The translations under genes and the position numbers were made by a program. A stretch of DNA of 64,000 bases, taken from assembly GCF_003259505.1 (NCBI RefSeq), contig NZ_QLLK01000004.1, positions 124,001 through 188,000 on the forward strand, given 5' to 3'. The DNA comes from Algoriphagus yeomjeoni (GTDB lineage: Bacteria; Bacteroidota; Bacteroidia; Cytophagales; Cyclobacteriaceae). Below, piece after piece: positions 9,970-19,304 of this stretch; the first letter of the stretch is position 1, and every line of letters begins with the position of its first letter. The notes beneath the pieces are model-generated. The model searched no databases. It saw only the letters and a list, made by a program, of their open reading frames with translations, and was not told where the DNA came from.

Positions 9970-10070
9970 GGCGAGGTATCCCGATGGTCCCGATAGTTAT
10001 CGGGAGAGAGCAGGATTCATATCCGCTACGCCTCGGCGCACAGGCGCGGCGGACGGGAGTTTAAATCGCC
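9970..10070 (+). pseudogene. Decayed tRNA-Met copy (A) interrupted by two short repeats
   Basis: The 5' acceptor GGCGAGGTA, the anticodon-arm piece GCAGGATTCAT and the T-arm piece GGGAGTTTAAATC match the intact tRNA at 10101. The D-arm is replaced by a palindromic TCCCGATAG..TATCGGGA element (about 9978-10005), and the anticodon loop is broken after TTCAT by a GC-rich element (about 10021-10052). The 3' acceptor strand is gone. It cannot fold as a tRNA. 9713-9969, upstream, contains nothing recognisable. Confidence 0.75.
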
Positions 10071-10100
10071 CAATTGAGATATTGAATAGAAATTAAAAAT

Positions 10101-10174
10101 GGCGAGGTAGCTCAGTTGGTTAGAGCGCAGGATTCATAACCCTGAGGTCGGGAGTTCAAATCTCCCTCTCGCTA
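10101..10174 (+). tRNA. tRNA-Met (anticodon CAT)
   Basis: Cloverleaf: acceptor GGCGAGG / TCTCGCT (G-U at both ends), D-arm GCTC..GAGC, anticodon loop TTCATAA, T-arm GGGAG TTCAAAT CTCCC, discriminator A. CCA is not encoded. The anticodon stem has an A-C mismatch at the base pair next to the loop. G-U at the end of the acceptor and the D-arm suggest elongator Met. A tRNA-Ile(CAT) whose C34 is modified by TilS cannot be excluded from sequence alone. Confidence 0.95.
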
Positions 10175-10178
10175 CTCA

Positions 10179-10207
10179 AAGGCTTTCAGAAATGGAAGCC
10201 TTTTTTT
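10179..10207 (+). terminator. Terminator after tRNA-Met
   Basis: AAGGCTT / AAGCCTT hairpin followed by a T run, starting 5 bp past the tRNA. The same sequence recurs at 10341-10369 behind decayed copy B. Confidence 0.85.
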
Positions 10208-10231
10208 GGTTTACTATATTTGATATCTAAT

Positions 10232-10369
10232 TAGAGTACAGGATTCATATCCGCTACGCGATGGCGTACAGGCGCGGCAGACGGGAGCCTGCTTTAGGCA
10301 GGTAAATTCAAATCTCTTCCCGACCTATCGGGACTACTCAAAGGCTTTCAGAAATGGAAGCCTTTTTTT
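10232..10369 (+). pseudogene. Decayed tRNA-Met copy (B) with duplicated terminator
   Basis: Contains TTAGAG, CAGGATTCAT, ACGGGAG, TTCAAATCTC and CTACTCAAAGG in tRNA order, separated by short palindromes: a GC-rich element in the anticodon loop at the same point as in copy A, CCTGCTTTAGGCAGG in the T-stem (10288-10302), and TCCCGACCTATCGGGA near the 3' end (about 10318-10333). The 3' flank repeats the hairpin terminator of the intact gene (10341-10369). The acceptor 5' strand is missing. Confidence 0.7.
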
Positions 10370-10432
10370 GTTTCCAAATTTTCTAAATAAGTCTAGTTCT
10401 CTAGAGGGAATCTATTTCCCTATTTTTAGTAG

Positions 10433-11749
10433 ATGACAACGCCCGAAATAAAAAACCCACCTTCCACCTTTTTTGAAAAACTTAACTTTCTCGGGCCGGG
10501 ATTTATACTTTCCGCATCCATAGTTGGCTCCGGAGAACTAATCGCAACAACGGTTCTTGGTGCTGAAGGCGGATTTGTCACTTTTTGGGTGATTCTGGTT
10601 AGCTGCTTAATAAAAGTAGCTATTCAACTAGAGTTCGGCAAGAATGCGATTGTGACAGGGAAGCCTTTGATGAGTTCTTTCTCCTCATTACCTGGGCCAA
10701 AGAACTGGGCAGTTTGGAGCACCTTTTTATTGACGCTATTTAAAATAGTTCAAGTAGGCGGAATGATAGGTGGCGCTGCCATCGCCTTGAGTATGCTTCT
10801 GCCGCAACTCTCTCCTATTTTGCTAGCTTTTTTGCTAGGCGCAATCACAAGTCTATTGATTTACAAGAATTATTATAGTGTAGTTGAGCGAACCTCTATG
10901 GTAATGGTACTTGGCTTTACAGTTTTTACATTGGCATCAGTGATTGCAGTTAGCCATAGTCCCTTTGCTTTTACATTATCAGATGTCGCAAGTGGATTGA
11001 CTTTTGAATTGCCTTCAAACTTGATTTTCGTCGCTATAGGGGCATTTGGTATTACTGGTGTAGCCAGTGATGAGATAATCGCATACACCTACTGGTGTTT
11101 GGAAAAAGGCTACGCAAAATATGCTGGAGAAAATGACGGTAGTGACGAATGGAAAGTCCGAGCTAATGGATGGATAAAAATTATGTATTTAGATGCACTC
11201 GTTGCAATGGTGATTTATACAGTAGTCACAGCAGCATTTTATCTTTTGGGCGCTTCTATTCTGTATGGCAATGAGGCTATTCCAAGTGGAAATCAACTCA
11301 TAGAAACTTTAGCTAATATTTACACTCAAACGCTGGGTGAAAATGCCCGACTTGCTTATACAGCAGGCGCCTTCTTTGTTCTTTCCTCTAGTGTATTTGC
11401 AACGCTTGCTTATTGGACTCGATTGTTTCCGGATATTTTTGGTGAGCTTGGCTGGATAAAGTGGGAGGATCTGAAAACTAGAAATAAATGGGTAGCTGTA
11501 TTGGCTTGGTCTTTACCTATCCTATGGGCTTTGGCCTTTGCATTTGTAAACCTGCCCTCCTTTATGGTATTGTTTGGAGGCGTTGTAGGCTCTGTACTTC
11601 TAATTGTGGTCGTCTATGCCGCCGTTTGCTTTCGATTTAGGAACAACACATTAAACCTAGCTTCTGGCGCTTTTTCAACTATGCTATTTTGGCTAAGTGT
11701 GCTTTCTATTGGAATGGTGTCCGTCTACGGAATTGTGAAGCTCTTCTAA
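10433..11749 (+). CDS. Nramp-family transporter lacking canonical metal motif
   Basis: 438-aa polytopic inner-membrane protein with about 11 hydrophobic segments. TM1 begins GPGFILSAS like Nramp/MntH. The metal-binding DPGN of canonical Nramp is replaced by GSGE (residues 32-35), and the TM6 MPHN motif is replaced by a VASDE region around 210-216. It therefore belongs to a divergent Nramp-related branch, where the substrate may be Mg2+, Al3+ or another ion. It starts 63 bp after the decayed tRNA copy. The transporter fold is firm; the substrate is not. Confidence 0.82.
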   Translation: MTTPEIKNPPSTFFEKLNFLGPGFILSASIVGSGELIATTVLGAEGGFVTFWVILVSCLIKVAIQLEFGKNAIVTGKPLMSSFSSLPGPKNWAVWSTFLLTLFKIVQVGGMIGGAAIALSMLLPQLSPILLAFLLGAITSLLIYKNYYSVVERTSMVMVLGFTVFTLASVIAVSHSPFAFTLSDVASGLTFELPSNLIFVAIGAFGITGVASDEIIAYTYWCLEKGYAKYAGENDGSDEWKVRANGWIKIMYLDALVAMVIYTVVTAAFYLLGASILYGNEAIPSGNQLIETLANIYTQTLGENARLAYTAGAFFVLSSSVFATLAYWTRLFPDIFGELGWIKWEDLKTRNKWVAVLAWSLPILWALAFAFVNLPSFMVLFGGVVGSVLLIVVVYAAVCFRFRNNTLNLASGAFSTMLFWLSVLSIGMVSVYGIVKLF

Positions 11750-11755
11750 TAAAAA

Positions 11756-13210
11756 TCAGTTTTGCAGAATAGTATTAAAAAACAATTTGATTTCCTCAGT
11801 ATCTGGCCTAGGAGCATTTGGATGAATTAATTTCCCGGCTGGATCAAAAATCAAATACCTTGGAATCTGTGCTACGTTCAACGCTTTCAGGTATTCAGAC
11901 TCCTTTTTTTTCAAAGCTACAAAGGATTGGCCTGGAATTGCAATGTCATATTTGTTAGCTACCTCTTCCCAAAACTTATAATTATCATCAACAGATAAAA
12001 AGATCACTTCCACTCCCCTGCTTTTATATTCCTCATTTAAAGCTAGAGCTGCCGGGAATGCTTTGATACAAGGAATACACCAAGCAGCCCAAAGATCAAC
12101 ATATAAATACTTACCGTTCTTTTGGTCAAGAAGCTCTTTAAAGTTGCCCAAGCTGTTTTGTAAGCCCATTAACTCTATGTTTGGCTCCAAGGCCTGTAGC
12201 GTTTTATTAAAAGAGTTCAGATGAATCAACTGAGCATAATTAGCTAATAGATCCTCATATAGCCCAAGAAATTCATCAGCATCCTTAAATGACAGGTATG
12301 GAACCTCCTTTTGCAAATGATGAAAGAGCAGCGATTTTTCGATAAAATTCAGGTCATCTCCAGCTATCAATGAATCTATTAAAGCTTTGGATTCCTCCTG
12401 AGTTTGGTTAGTAATAATCAGTTCAGAAAACTCATCCAAATACACGCTGTTGGCTAGCTGTGATTGATCTGTTTCCAGAATGGAATTAACGGCCATTTTG
12501 GTATTGATTTGCAAGCTTTCAGGATCGTAAGCCTCTAATTTCTTCTGTTCCAACCTATTTTTAGAACTGTAGAATTTTTTGATTTCTTGAGTCAGCAAAC
12601 CAGCCTTAGTTATGGAATCCTTCCAAACCACCTCTTTTTGAAATCCCTGAATTGCTTCATCTTTATTTCGCTTCAAATCCTCATTCATGTCTAATTCGAA
12701 GGGCAAAGACTTTGTTTCATTCCACAAAAAATAGAAGTCTTGGGCTTTTGAATAAGGTTTACCATATAGCTCATTGTTCCTTAGAAGCTCCAAATTGTAA
12801 TGGTATGGTGATAGCTCCTTATTGATAGAAGTAAGCCATGGTTTTTTGTCTTTGACTTGAATGAGAATGGAATCTCCTTTTTGGAGAAAATAGGTGAACT
12901 CAACCTGGCTATTGTCTCGATAAACAAGATCCAGATTTTCTCTGTAAGTGGAGATTACAAGAGCTATCCCAAGGTCTTTTGAACTCGGCAAAATTTCAAC
13001 AGGTAGATGATTATCATCTAAAAACTTGAATACTGCCTTTCGCTGCTGAAAAAACTCCTGCGTAACACTATCTTCAAAAACCAATACAATCTTCTCTATA
13101 CCTCCAGCTTCGATAGAAGCTTCCCCCTTTTCTCCAGAATTACAAGACCAGAAAGCCATGAGGACCAGAAATAGAAAAAATATATGAACCTGAAGCCTAG
13201 TCTTTCGCAT
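11756..13210 (-). CDS. TlpA-like thioredoxin-domain lipoprotein
   Basis: Lipoprotein signal with lipobox FWSC (C23). A long alpha-helical middle part (about 180-360) precedes a C-terminal TlpA/ResA-type thioredoxin fold (about 366-484) with active site CIPC at 378-381 in the WAAWC context and cis-Pro QIP at 448-450. Such proteins reduce or isomerise thiols in the periplasm. Its start overlaps the end of the upstream 424-aa gene by 14 bp, indicating translational coupling. The N-terminal 200 residues are not recognised. Confidence 0.88.
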   Translation of the reverse strand: MRKTRLQVHIFFLFLVLMAFWSCNSGEKGEASIEAGGIEKIVLVFEDSVTQEFFQQRKAVFKFLDDNHLPVEILPSSKDLGIALVISTYRENLDLVYRDNSQVEFTYFLQKGDSILIQVKDKKPWLTSINKELSPYHYNLELLRNNELYGKPYSKAQDFYFLWNETKSLPFELDMNEDLKRNKDEAIQGFQKEVVWKDSITKAGLLTQEIKKFYSSKNRLEQKKLEAYDPESLQINTKMAVNSILETDQSQLANSVYLDEFSELIITNQTQEESKALIDSLIAGDDLNFIEKSLLFHHLQKEVPYLSFKDADEFLGLYEDLLANYAQLIHLNSFNKTLQALEPNIELMGLQNSLGNFKELLDQKNGKYLYVDLWAAWCIPCIKAFPAALALNEEYKSRGVEVIFLSVDDNYKFWEEVANKYDIAIPGQSFVALKKKESEYLKALNVAQIPRYLIFDPAGKLIHPNAPRPDTEEIKLFFNTILQN

Positions 13211-14471
13211 TGCGCTTAAATTGTTTTTCCAGACTTTTATTCCTTTCCAAACTCCTGATAATTGCTGAATCCAGTGGGTGTTTTTTGATTAAATCATAAG
13301 TACTCCAAAAACTTGAATCAAGTTCATATTCAGTGTATTCAACTTCTTTATCGCGGCCAAGTGCATCTTTCGCACGAATCTTTTTCAAATCCTCAGTCAC
13401 AGGGACATCAAACCAAAATGTGCTGATATCCATTTGATGTGTGCCCACATCACGATTTATCAATCTTAACTCTTTGTTACGAATCACTTCCGGATAGTAG
13501 ACTCCATCAACTTCTCTAAACTTCGCAAAAGTTTGATATTCACCTGATAGCCAACTTATTTGATATTCTACAATCGCATGGTTTCTACTGTTTATTTTCA
13601 AATAGCTATTCCCATTAGGAGGATCTTTGGTACTAACAGCTATTTGATAGATTGTATCATTTCCCACAATCTCCTCTCCCATAAATCTATGGTAAGAAGG
13701 AATCTCTGGAATTCCCATAAACCGGTCTCCATCTTTCCCGAACAATGTTTTAGAATTATAAGCATCCCCTCGAAACCCATTATTATATTGATAAGTACCA
13801 ATAATCTCGTTTATGGGTCCGGGAGTACTTCCTGTTGATTTAATATGCTCTCTAATTCGTTGCTTCAGCGTTACCATGGAAGAATCGACCTCCCCCATTT
13901 CATCACTTTGCCTTAAGGACTCCAATTTTACTTTAAGTGCATATCCATCTTTTAGATAGCTAACATCCTCTACCAACACAGCGGCCTCTACCAGTTTAGT
14001 AAACTCCTCATAGTTAGTAGAGACTTTTCTGTAAAATCCTGTAAGCTGATGTCGTTTGTCTGGATAGTTTTTGGGGAGATTATCAATCGCCTTAGAAATC
14101 ATCTCCTGCATGGAATGATCTTCAGGCATCACAGTCACTTCATTCAAAGAAAGTAACTGCCTTTGGAGCTTGAGTGTGTTTCCAGTTTTAGAAAGCGAAG
14201 AAATCGGGACTTCCAGCTTTTGATACCCAATGGATGATATAATTACAATTTCATCCACGAACTGAGCGGGAAAGAAAAACTTGAATTCACCTTGATCATC
14301 AGCCAAGCCAGAAAAATCCGGATAGTTCTTTAGGTATAGGTAGGCAAACTGGACAGGCGAGGAATCTTCCGCATCTATTACGACTCCGGAAAAACTAGTT
14401 GTTTGTTGATTTTGAGCCAAGACAAAATGAGTGCAGAGCAAAAAAAACGTGAGGTAGAAAAATCGCATCAC
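13197..14471 (-). CDS. Secreted CarboxypepD_reg-like domain protein
   Basis: Signal peptide (residues 1-19, FVLAQ), then a carboxypeptidase-regulatory-like beta-sandwich at about 26-110 (FSGVVIDAEDSSPVQFAYLYL). About 300 further residues follow, resembling the soluble part of DUF5686-like envelope proteins (MISKAIDNLPKNYPDK, GFYRKVS). There is no C-terminal beta-barrel. It is probably periplasmic or surface-exposed. It is coupled by a 14-bp overlap to the TlpA-like gene, so the two products probably act together in the envelope. Role unknown. Confidence 0.75.
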   Translation of the reverse strand: MMRFFYLTFFLLCTHFVLAQNQQTTSFSGVVIDAEDSSPVQFAYLYLKNYPDFSGLADDQGEFKFFFPAQFVDEIVIISSIGYQKLEVPISSLSKTGNTLKLQRQLLSLNEVTVMPEDHSMQEMISKAIDNLPKNYPDKRHQLTGFYRKVSTNYEEFTKLVEAAVLVEDVSYLKDGYALKVKLESLRQSDEMGEVDSSMVTLKQRIREHIKSTGSTPGPINEIIGTYQYNNGFRGDAYNSKTLFGKDGDRFMGIPEIPSYHRFMGEEIVGNDTIYQIAVSTKDPPNGNSYLKINSRNHAIVEYQISWLSGEYQTFAKFREVDGVYYPEVIRNKELRLINRDVGTHQMDISTFWFDVPVTEDLKKIRAKDALGRDKEVEYTEYELDSSFWSTYDLIKKHPLDSAIIRSLERNKSLEKQFKRNAKD

Positions 14472-14519
14472 CTAATAAAATAAAAATCGCTGGTTTTCTC
14501 AATAGAAAATTAAAAAACA

Positions 14520-14547
14520 CAAAAAAAGCCTCCCCGAGGGAAGGCTT
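14520..14547 (-). terminator. Terminator of the thrS-infC-rpmI-rplT operon
   Basis: On the minus strand AAGCCTTCCC / GGGGAGGCTT with a 2-nt loop and then a run of T residues, starting 25 bp past the rplT stop. Confidence 0.82.
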
Positions 14548-14571
14548 CCAATAAAATAAGACAGTGCAACC

Positions 14572-14916
14572 TTATTTTACTCTTTCAACTACAGCTTTGA
14601 ATGCTTCTGGGTGATTCATGGCTAGATCTGCCAAAACCTTACGGTTAAGTTCGATCTCACCTTTCTTCAATAATCCCATTAATTGAGAATAGGATACGCC
14701 GTGCATTCTTGCACCTGCGTTGATACGCTGAATCCATAAAGCTCTGAATTCTCTTTTCTTCGCTTTACGGTCTCTGTACGCATACTGAAGACCTTTCTCA
14801 TACTTGTTTTTGGCTACTGTCCATACGTTGCTACCTCTTCCGAAGTAACCTCTTGTGGCTTTTAGCACTTTTTTTCTTCTTGCTCTGGACGCTACCGCGT
14901 TTACCGATCTAGGCAT
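14572..14916 (-). CDS. rplT: 50S ribosomal protein L20
   Basis: 114-aa 23S rRNA-binding assembly protein. [19 protein letters not shown] at the N-terminus and the [10 protein letters not shown] block are diagnostic. It is the last gene of the infC-rpmI-rplT operon, 110 bp after rpmI. In other bacteria L20 represses its own operon; no leader structure was identified here. Confidence 0.97.
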   Translation of the reverse strand: MPRSVNAVASRARRKKVLKATRGYFGRGSNVWTVAKNKYEKGLQYAYRDRKAKKREFRALWIQRINAGARMHGVSYSQLMGLLKKGEIELNRKVLADLAMNHPEAFKAVVERVK

Positions 14917-15026
14917 AGTGTTTTGTTTTTTGACAGTTGGTGTTCCTTTTGATCAGAATCTTGATTACCAAACTATCTGGTGAATAAATAAACCTTAATT
15001 AATTGATTTTAAGCTACTGTGGAGAA

Positions 15027-15221
15027 TCAGATTCTCAACATATCTCTTACTCTACCCTCGTCAGATTCGTGAACTAGACCAGTTTTAGTCAGGTTACGCT
15101 TTCTTTTAGTAGCTTTCTTGGTTAGGATGTGGCTTTTGAAAGCGTGTTTCCTTTTGATTTTGCCGGTTCCCGTTAAAGCGAACCTCTTCTTTGCACTGGA
15201 TTTGGTTTTTACCTTTGGCAT
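15027..15221 (-). CDS. rpmI: 50S ribosomal protein L35
   Basis: 64-aa very basic protein. [14 protein letters not shown] at the N-terminus and the [12 protein letters not shown] segment are typical of L35. It lies 25 bp after infC and 110 bp before rplT, the conserved order. Length is normal. Confidence 0.96.
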   Translation of the reverse strand: MPKVKTKSSAKKRFALTGTGKIKRKHAFKSHILTKKATKRKRNLTKTGLVHESDEGRVRDMLRI

Positions 15222-15246
15222 TTTGCTGTATTTATTTAGTTGAAAT

Positions 15247-15801
15247 TTATTTCTTTCCTGCCTTCGGAGCGATGAAGATGTTCATTCGTTTACCTTCCAT
15301 TTTTGGAAGCTGCTCTACAGCTCCATATTCTGCAAGTGCCTGAGCAAATTTCAAAAGCAACATCTCGCCTCTTTCTTTAAACACAATGCTACGACCCACA
15401 AAATGTACGTAAGCCTTCACTTTTGCGCCTTCTTTCAAGAAATTGATGGCATGCTTCAATTTGAAATTGTAATCATGATCATCCGTATTCGGTCCGAATC
15501 TGATTTCCTTCAAAACAATCTTCGCCGCATTAGACTTGATTTCCTTCTGCTTCTTTTTCTGCTCGTACTTAAACTTCGCGTAATCTAGAATTTTACAAAC
15601 TGGAGGATCGACATTCGGAGAAATCTCTACAAGATCCAGGTCATTTTCCTGAGCGAGTTTGATGGCTTTATCTGTAGGTAGCAGTGCATTTCCACCTTCT
15701 ACAAAATCTCCAACTACCCGCACTTCACGAGCTCTGATTTTCTGGTTTACTTTATAAGGTTCTTCTTGTCTACCTCTATAGGGTTGTCTTTGGTTTCTCA
15801 A
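15247..15801 (-). CDS. infC: Translation initiation factor IF-3
   Basis: Binds the 30S subunit and controls start-codon selection. The N-domain ([15 protein letters not shown]-like) and C-domain ([18 protein letters not shown]) are both present. There is no ATG in a suitable place: the frame opens with TTG at 15801, with in-frame ATC at 15813 and ATA at 15822 upstream. A rare start codon is a known feature of infC, because IF-3 discriminates against it and so limits its own synthesis. The exact start is therefore uncertain. It is 87 bp downstream of thrS. Confidence 0.94.
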   Translation of the reverse strand: MRNQRQPYRGRQEEPYKVNQKIRAREVRVVGDFVEGGNALLPTDKAIKLAQENDLDLVEISPNVDPPVCKILDYAKFKYEQKKKQKEIKSNAAKIVLKEIRFGPNTDDHDYNFKLKHAINFLKEGAKVKAYVHFVGRSIVFKERGEMLLLKFAQALAEYGAVEQLPKMEGKRMNIFIAPKAGKK

Positions 15802-15888
15802 GTTTGCGTTGATTGTTTTTATGAAATTGGATGCAAATATCGGAATTATTTCTAATTAAGAAAAACTGAATCAAATAATACCTAAGTA

Positions 15889-17835
15889 TTACTTGCTCAA
15901 TGATGCTGAAATAATGCCTTGAAAATAAGTTATAAACTCCTCCGCGGAGAAGTTACCTAGATCTCCTTCACCATGTTTACGGACAGAAAGCTTCCGCTCT
16001 TCCTGCTCCTTTTCCCCCACTATCAGCATGAAAGGCACTTTTTTAACTTCAGAGTCACGGATTTTTCTTCCGATCTTTTCATCTCTGTTGTCTATAGAAC
16101 CTGAAATACCGACCTCTTCGAGGATTGACTTAATTTCTTCAGCATATTCTACATATTTTTCTGAAATAGGTAAAATATTGATCTGCTCAGGGGAAAGCCA
16201 TAGCGGGAAATTACCTGCACAGTGCTCTATAAGCACAGCGACAAAGCGCTCCAGAGAACCAAAAGGCGCTCTGTGAATCATCACTGGTCTGTGTTTCTGA
16301 TTATCCGAACCTATGTATTCAAGTTCGAATCGGTTTGGTAATTGATAATCTACCTGGATAGTTCCCAACTGCCATTTTCTTCCCAAGGCATCTTTGACCA
16401 TAAAGTCCAACTTCGGACCATAGAATGCCGCCTCACCAAGCTCAGTGACCGTATCCAGTCCTTTCTCAGCAGCAGCCTCTATAATGGCAGATTCAGCCTT
16501 GTTCCAAGCTTCGTCACCTCCGATGTACTTAGTCGGATTCTCAGGATCTCTAAGTGAGATTTGAGCTGTATAATCTTCAAAACCCAACGCCTTGAACACG
16601 TACAACACCAAATCAATCACCTTGATAAACTCTTCCTTCACCTGATCTGGTCGACAGAAAATGTGAGCATCATCCTGAGTAAACCCTCGAACTCGGGTCA
16701 AACCATGGAGTTCTCCACTTTGCTCGTAGCGATATACTGTTCCAAATTCTGCATATCGAATTGGTAACTCCTTATATGAATGTGGCTTGTGCTTATAAAT
16801 CTCGCAGTGATGCGGACAGTTCATTGGTTTTAGCAAAAACTCCTCTCCTTCATGTGGAGTGGTAATTGGCTGAAATGAGTCCTTACCATATTTCTCGTAG
16901 TGGCCAGAAGTTTCATATAGAACCTTATGTCCAATATGAGGCGTAGTCACCTGCTGGTATCCTGATTTGTCCTGCGCTTTTTTCATGAAGTTCACCAATC
17001 GCTCACGCAGAAGAGTGCCCTTTGGAAGCCAAAGCGGAAGACCCGCTCCTACTTTCTCCGAAAACATGAAAAGCTCAAGTTCACGACCAAGCTTTCGGTG
17101 ATCGCGTTTCTTGGCTTCTTCAAGCAAAGTCAAATAATCAGTAAGCTCTTTGGCTTTTGGGAAAGTCACACCATAGATACGGGTAAGCATTTTGCGCTTC
17201 TCGTCTCCTCTCCAATATGCTCCGGCTATGTTTGTCAGCTTTACAGCCTTTACAAAACCTGTATTTGGAATATGTGGACCTCTACAAAGATCTACGAAGT
17301 TTCCCTGCTGGTAGAAGGTTATTGAACCATCCTCAAGTCCTTCCAAAAGATCAAGTTTATACTCGTCTCCCTTTTTCTGGAAGTAGTCAACCGCATCTTT
17401 TTTGGAAATATCAGTTCGGATGTATTCATTCTTCTCCCGAGCCAATTCGATCATTTTCTTTTCGATGGCTTCGAGTTCAGAGCCGTCTAAGGTTTTATCT
17501 CCGAAATCTACATCGTAGTAAAAGCCCGTTTCGATCGGAGGTCCGATACCGAATTTGATCCCTGGATGTAGTGCTTCCAATGCTTCCGCAAGCAAGTGAG
17601 CGGAAGAGTGCCAAAAAGTATTTTTGCCTTCTCCGTCATTCCAGGTCAATAATTGAATGGAGGAATCTTCGTTAATAGCTCGGGTAGCATCCCAAACTTG
17701 TCCGTTTACTTTGGCGGCTAGAACGTTTCTCGCTAAACCCTCGCTGATACTTGCAGCAATCTGTAGTCCGGTAGTTCCTTTTTCGTACTCCTTCACAGTG
17801 CCATCCGGAAGGGTAATTTTAATATGTTCTGACAT
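15889..17835 (-). CDS. thrS: Threonyl-tRNA synthetase
   Basis: Class II synthetase charging tRNA-Thr. It has the TGS domain (1-65), the editing domain with HSSAH (H76, H80), the catalytic core with [10 protein letters not shown] (zinc cysteine), motif 2 [19 protein letters not shown], and the anticodon-binding domain at the C-terminus (about 545-640). Full length at 648 aa. It is the first gene of the thrS-infC-rpmI-rplT operon. No T-box or operator-like leader is recognised in the 220 bp upstream. Confidence 0.97.
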   Translation of the reverse strand: MSEHIKITLPDGTVKEYEKGTTGLQIAASISEGLARNVLAAKVNGQVWDATRAINEDSSIQLLTWNDGEGKNTFWHSSAHLLAEALEALHPGIKFGIGPPIETGFYYDVDFGDKTLDGSELEAIEKKMIELAREKNEYIRTDISKKDAVDYFQKKGDEYKLDLLEGLEDGSITFYQQGNFVDLCRGPHIPNTGFVKAVKLTNIAGAYWRGDEKRKMLTRIYGVTFPKAKELTDYLTLLEEAKKRDHRKLGRELELFMFSEKVGAGLPLWLPKGTLLRERLVNFMKKAQDKSGYQQVTTPHIGHKVLYETSGHYEKYGKDSFQPITTPHEGEEFLLKPMNCPHHCEIYKHKPHSYKELPIRYAEFGTVYRYEQSGELHGLTRVRGFTQDDAHIFCRPDQVKEEFIKVIDLVLYVFKALGFEDYTAQISLRDPENPTKYIGGDEAWNKAESAIIEAAAEKGLDTVTELGEAAFYGPKLDFMVKDALGRKWQLGTIQVDYQLPNRFELEYIGSDNQKHRPVMIHRAPFGSLERFVAVLIEHCAGNFPLWLSPEQINILPISEKYVEYAEEIKSILEEVGISGSIDNRDEKIGRKIRDSEVKKVPFMLIVGEKEQEERKLSVRKHGEGDLGNFSAEEFITYFQGIISASLSK

Positions 17836-17994
17836 TTTTGATTTTATTTCTGCCCATACAAAAAGGCATAAAGATTAAGTTGCAAATATGCACAAGACCG
17901 AGGCAATCAAAAAATATATGAGAAGGGAATGTGGAAATGAGGGGTTATTTTTTAAATATCTTCATTCATGCCTGCAACCTTGTTTGCTTGGCTG

Positions 17995-18019
17995 GAAGAC
18001 CGGAGACGGGAGACCGAAG
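17995..18019. repeat. Short purine-rich GAAGAC/GGAGAC repeat
   Basis: A tandem of GAAGACC, GGAGACG, GGAGACC and GAAG units in the gap between thrS and the beta-propeller gene. A related tract is at 38372-38410. It looks like a dispersed intergenic repeat. The rest of 17836-18056 holds nothing recognised. Confidence 0.45.
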
Positions 18020-18056
18020 TTGCCTCAAACCAGCTTTTGAATTTAGAAGTGTGCCC

Positions 18057-19274
18057 TTACTTTTTCACCGTATAAACAATCAACACTGGATTTTCAGAGT
18101 CTTTCGCGGCAAATGCTGTTTGTGCAAAGTTCTTTCCTTTGCCTCTCACATATTCCTCAAATCCCTCCTGACCGAGATCGGCTTTCTTCTGTTGTAGGGA
18201 TTTAAATAGAGTTTTTCCCGGAATTGTATATCCTACTTTTCCTTCCGACAACTGATGGTAAAAAATATTTCTATGAGGACTTTCATTCAAATCATTTACT
18301 AGCTCTCCTTCTATTATATGAGTTTTACGATCGTCTCGTGTGTAGAAAATTTTATAAGATTTTTTTTCATGGCTCGCGCTTAAATAAAGCTGACTATCTG
18401 TGACATACCAGATGGTACTGAGGTAAAGTTTTGCACGATTATTAATAAATTCTAATTCCTGTAGCGGATCAAGATTTTCCTCATTTTTTATCATTTCTTC
18501 CTGACTCTGCCCATACTTCCCAAAATCAAAAACTAGCTTGGGAATAAATTCACCTTCATTTGCAATATAAATTGTATCCTGAAATGGCTGTCCGAAATAA
18601 ATATGCTCATTAAATGACTTCAAACTATTTCTATTGGAATAGCTACCGTAATAAAGTTCGGGGTCAAATGGGACAGCTTTTACTGTATCTTCAAATGATT
18701 CATTCACACTTTCAATGAAAAACTGGCCTGCTTCAGATGCTCTATTGAAAAGATAATAACGCTTTTCACGATCAGAATAGACTGCTGCTCCAAATCGCTC
18801 GGAAACTTTTTGCTCTCTTAGGAATCCTCCTTTCAGATCAAACCACATCAATTTTCTAGGAAATACCCCCACGAGCATTATTTCTTCATTCCTCACAAGA
18901 GCACCATCAAAATCAAGGTATTGCCCTGGCCCTTCCCCATAGCTTCTCAATTTATTCAGGTATTTGCCTGATCGATCAAAAATCTGAATGCATTTGCACC
19001 CAAAAATATCCATTACATAAATCCTGTCCTCATGAAAAAAAATCTGTGAAAGTTCTCTCCCTAATAGACCATCTTCCACATCATCCTTCAGCCAGATATA
19101 TTCTATCTCAGGCTCAAAAAATTCTGACAGTTTCCCCTCTCTAGTTTCGGAGAGGTCAACTTTTATGATTTCTAATCCATCGATGGATTCTTCTGAATTG
19201 TTTTTATCACTGGATGAGCAGGCGACAAAAAAGCCCGACAACAGGCAAAATAAAAATAGACGTAGCTTCTTCAT
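18057..19274 (-). CDS. 6-bladed beta-propeller lipoprotein
   Basis: Lipoprotein signal with C19 in FFVACS. The body shows propeller-blade repeats such as YVMDIFGCKCIQIFDRSGKYL and the GEGPGQYLDFDG turn, characteristic of the Bacteroidota 6-bladed beta-propeller (BF3164-like / DUF4934) family. It is anchored in the inner or outer membrane and exposed to periplasm or surface. No catalytic function is known. It lies 30 bp downstream of the DUF5686 gene on the same strand and is probably co-expressed. Confidence 0.8.
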   Translation of the reverse strand: MKKLRLFLFCLLSGFFVACSSSDKNNSEESIDGLEIIKVDLSETREGKLSEFFEPEIEYIWLKDDVEDGLLGRELSQIFFHEDRIYVMDIFGCKCIQIFDRSGKYLNKLRSYGEGPGQYLDFDGALVRNEEIMLVGVFPRKLMWFDLKGGFLREQKVSERFGAAVYSDREKRYYLFNRASEAGQFFIESVNESFEDTVKAVPFDPELYYGSYSNRNSLKSFNEHIYFGQPFQDTIYIANEGEFIPKLVFDFGKYGQSQEEMIKNEENLDPLQELEFINNRAKLYLSTIWYVTDSQLYLSASHEKKSYKIFYTRDDRKTHIIEGELVNDLNESPHRNIFYHQLSEGKVGYTIPGKTLFKSLQQKKADLGQEGFEEYVRGKGKNFAQTAFAAKDSENPVLIVYTVKK

Positions 19275-19304
19275 TCACCCAAAATAGTGAATAGAATCAA
19301 ATAA

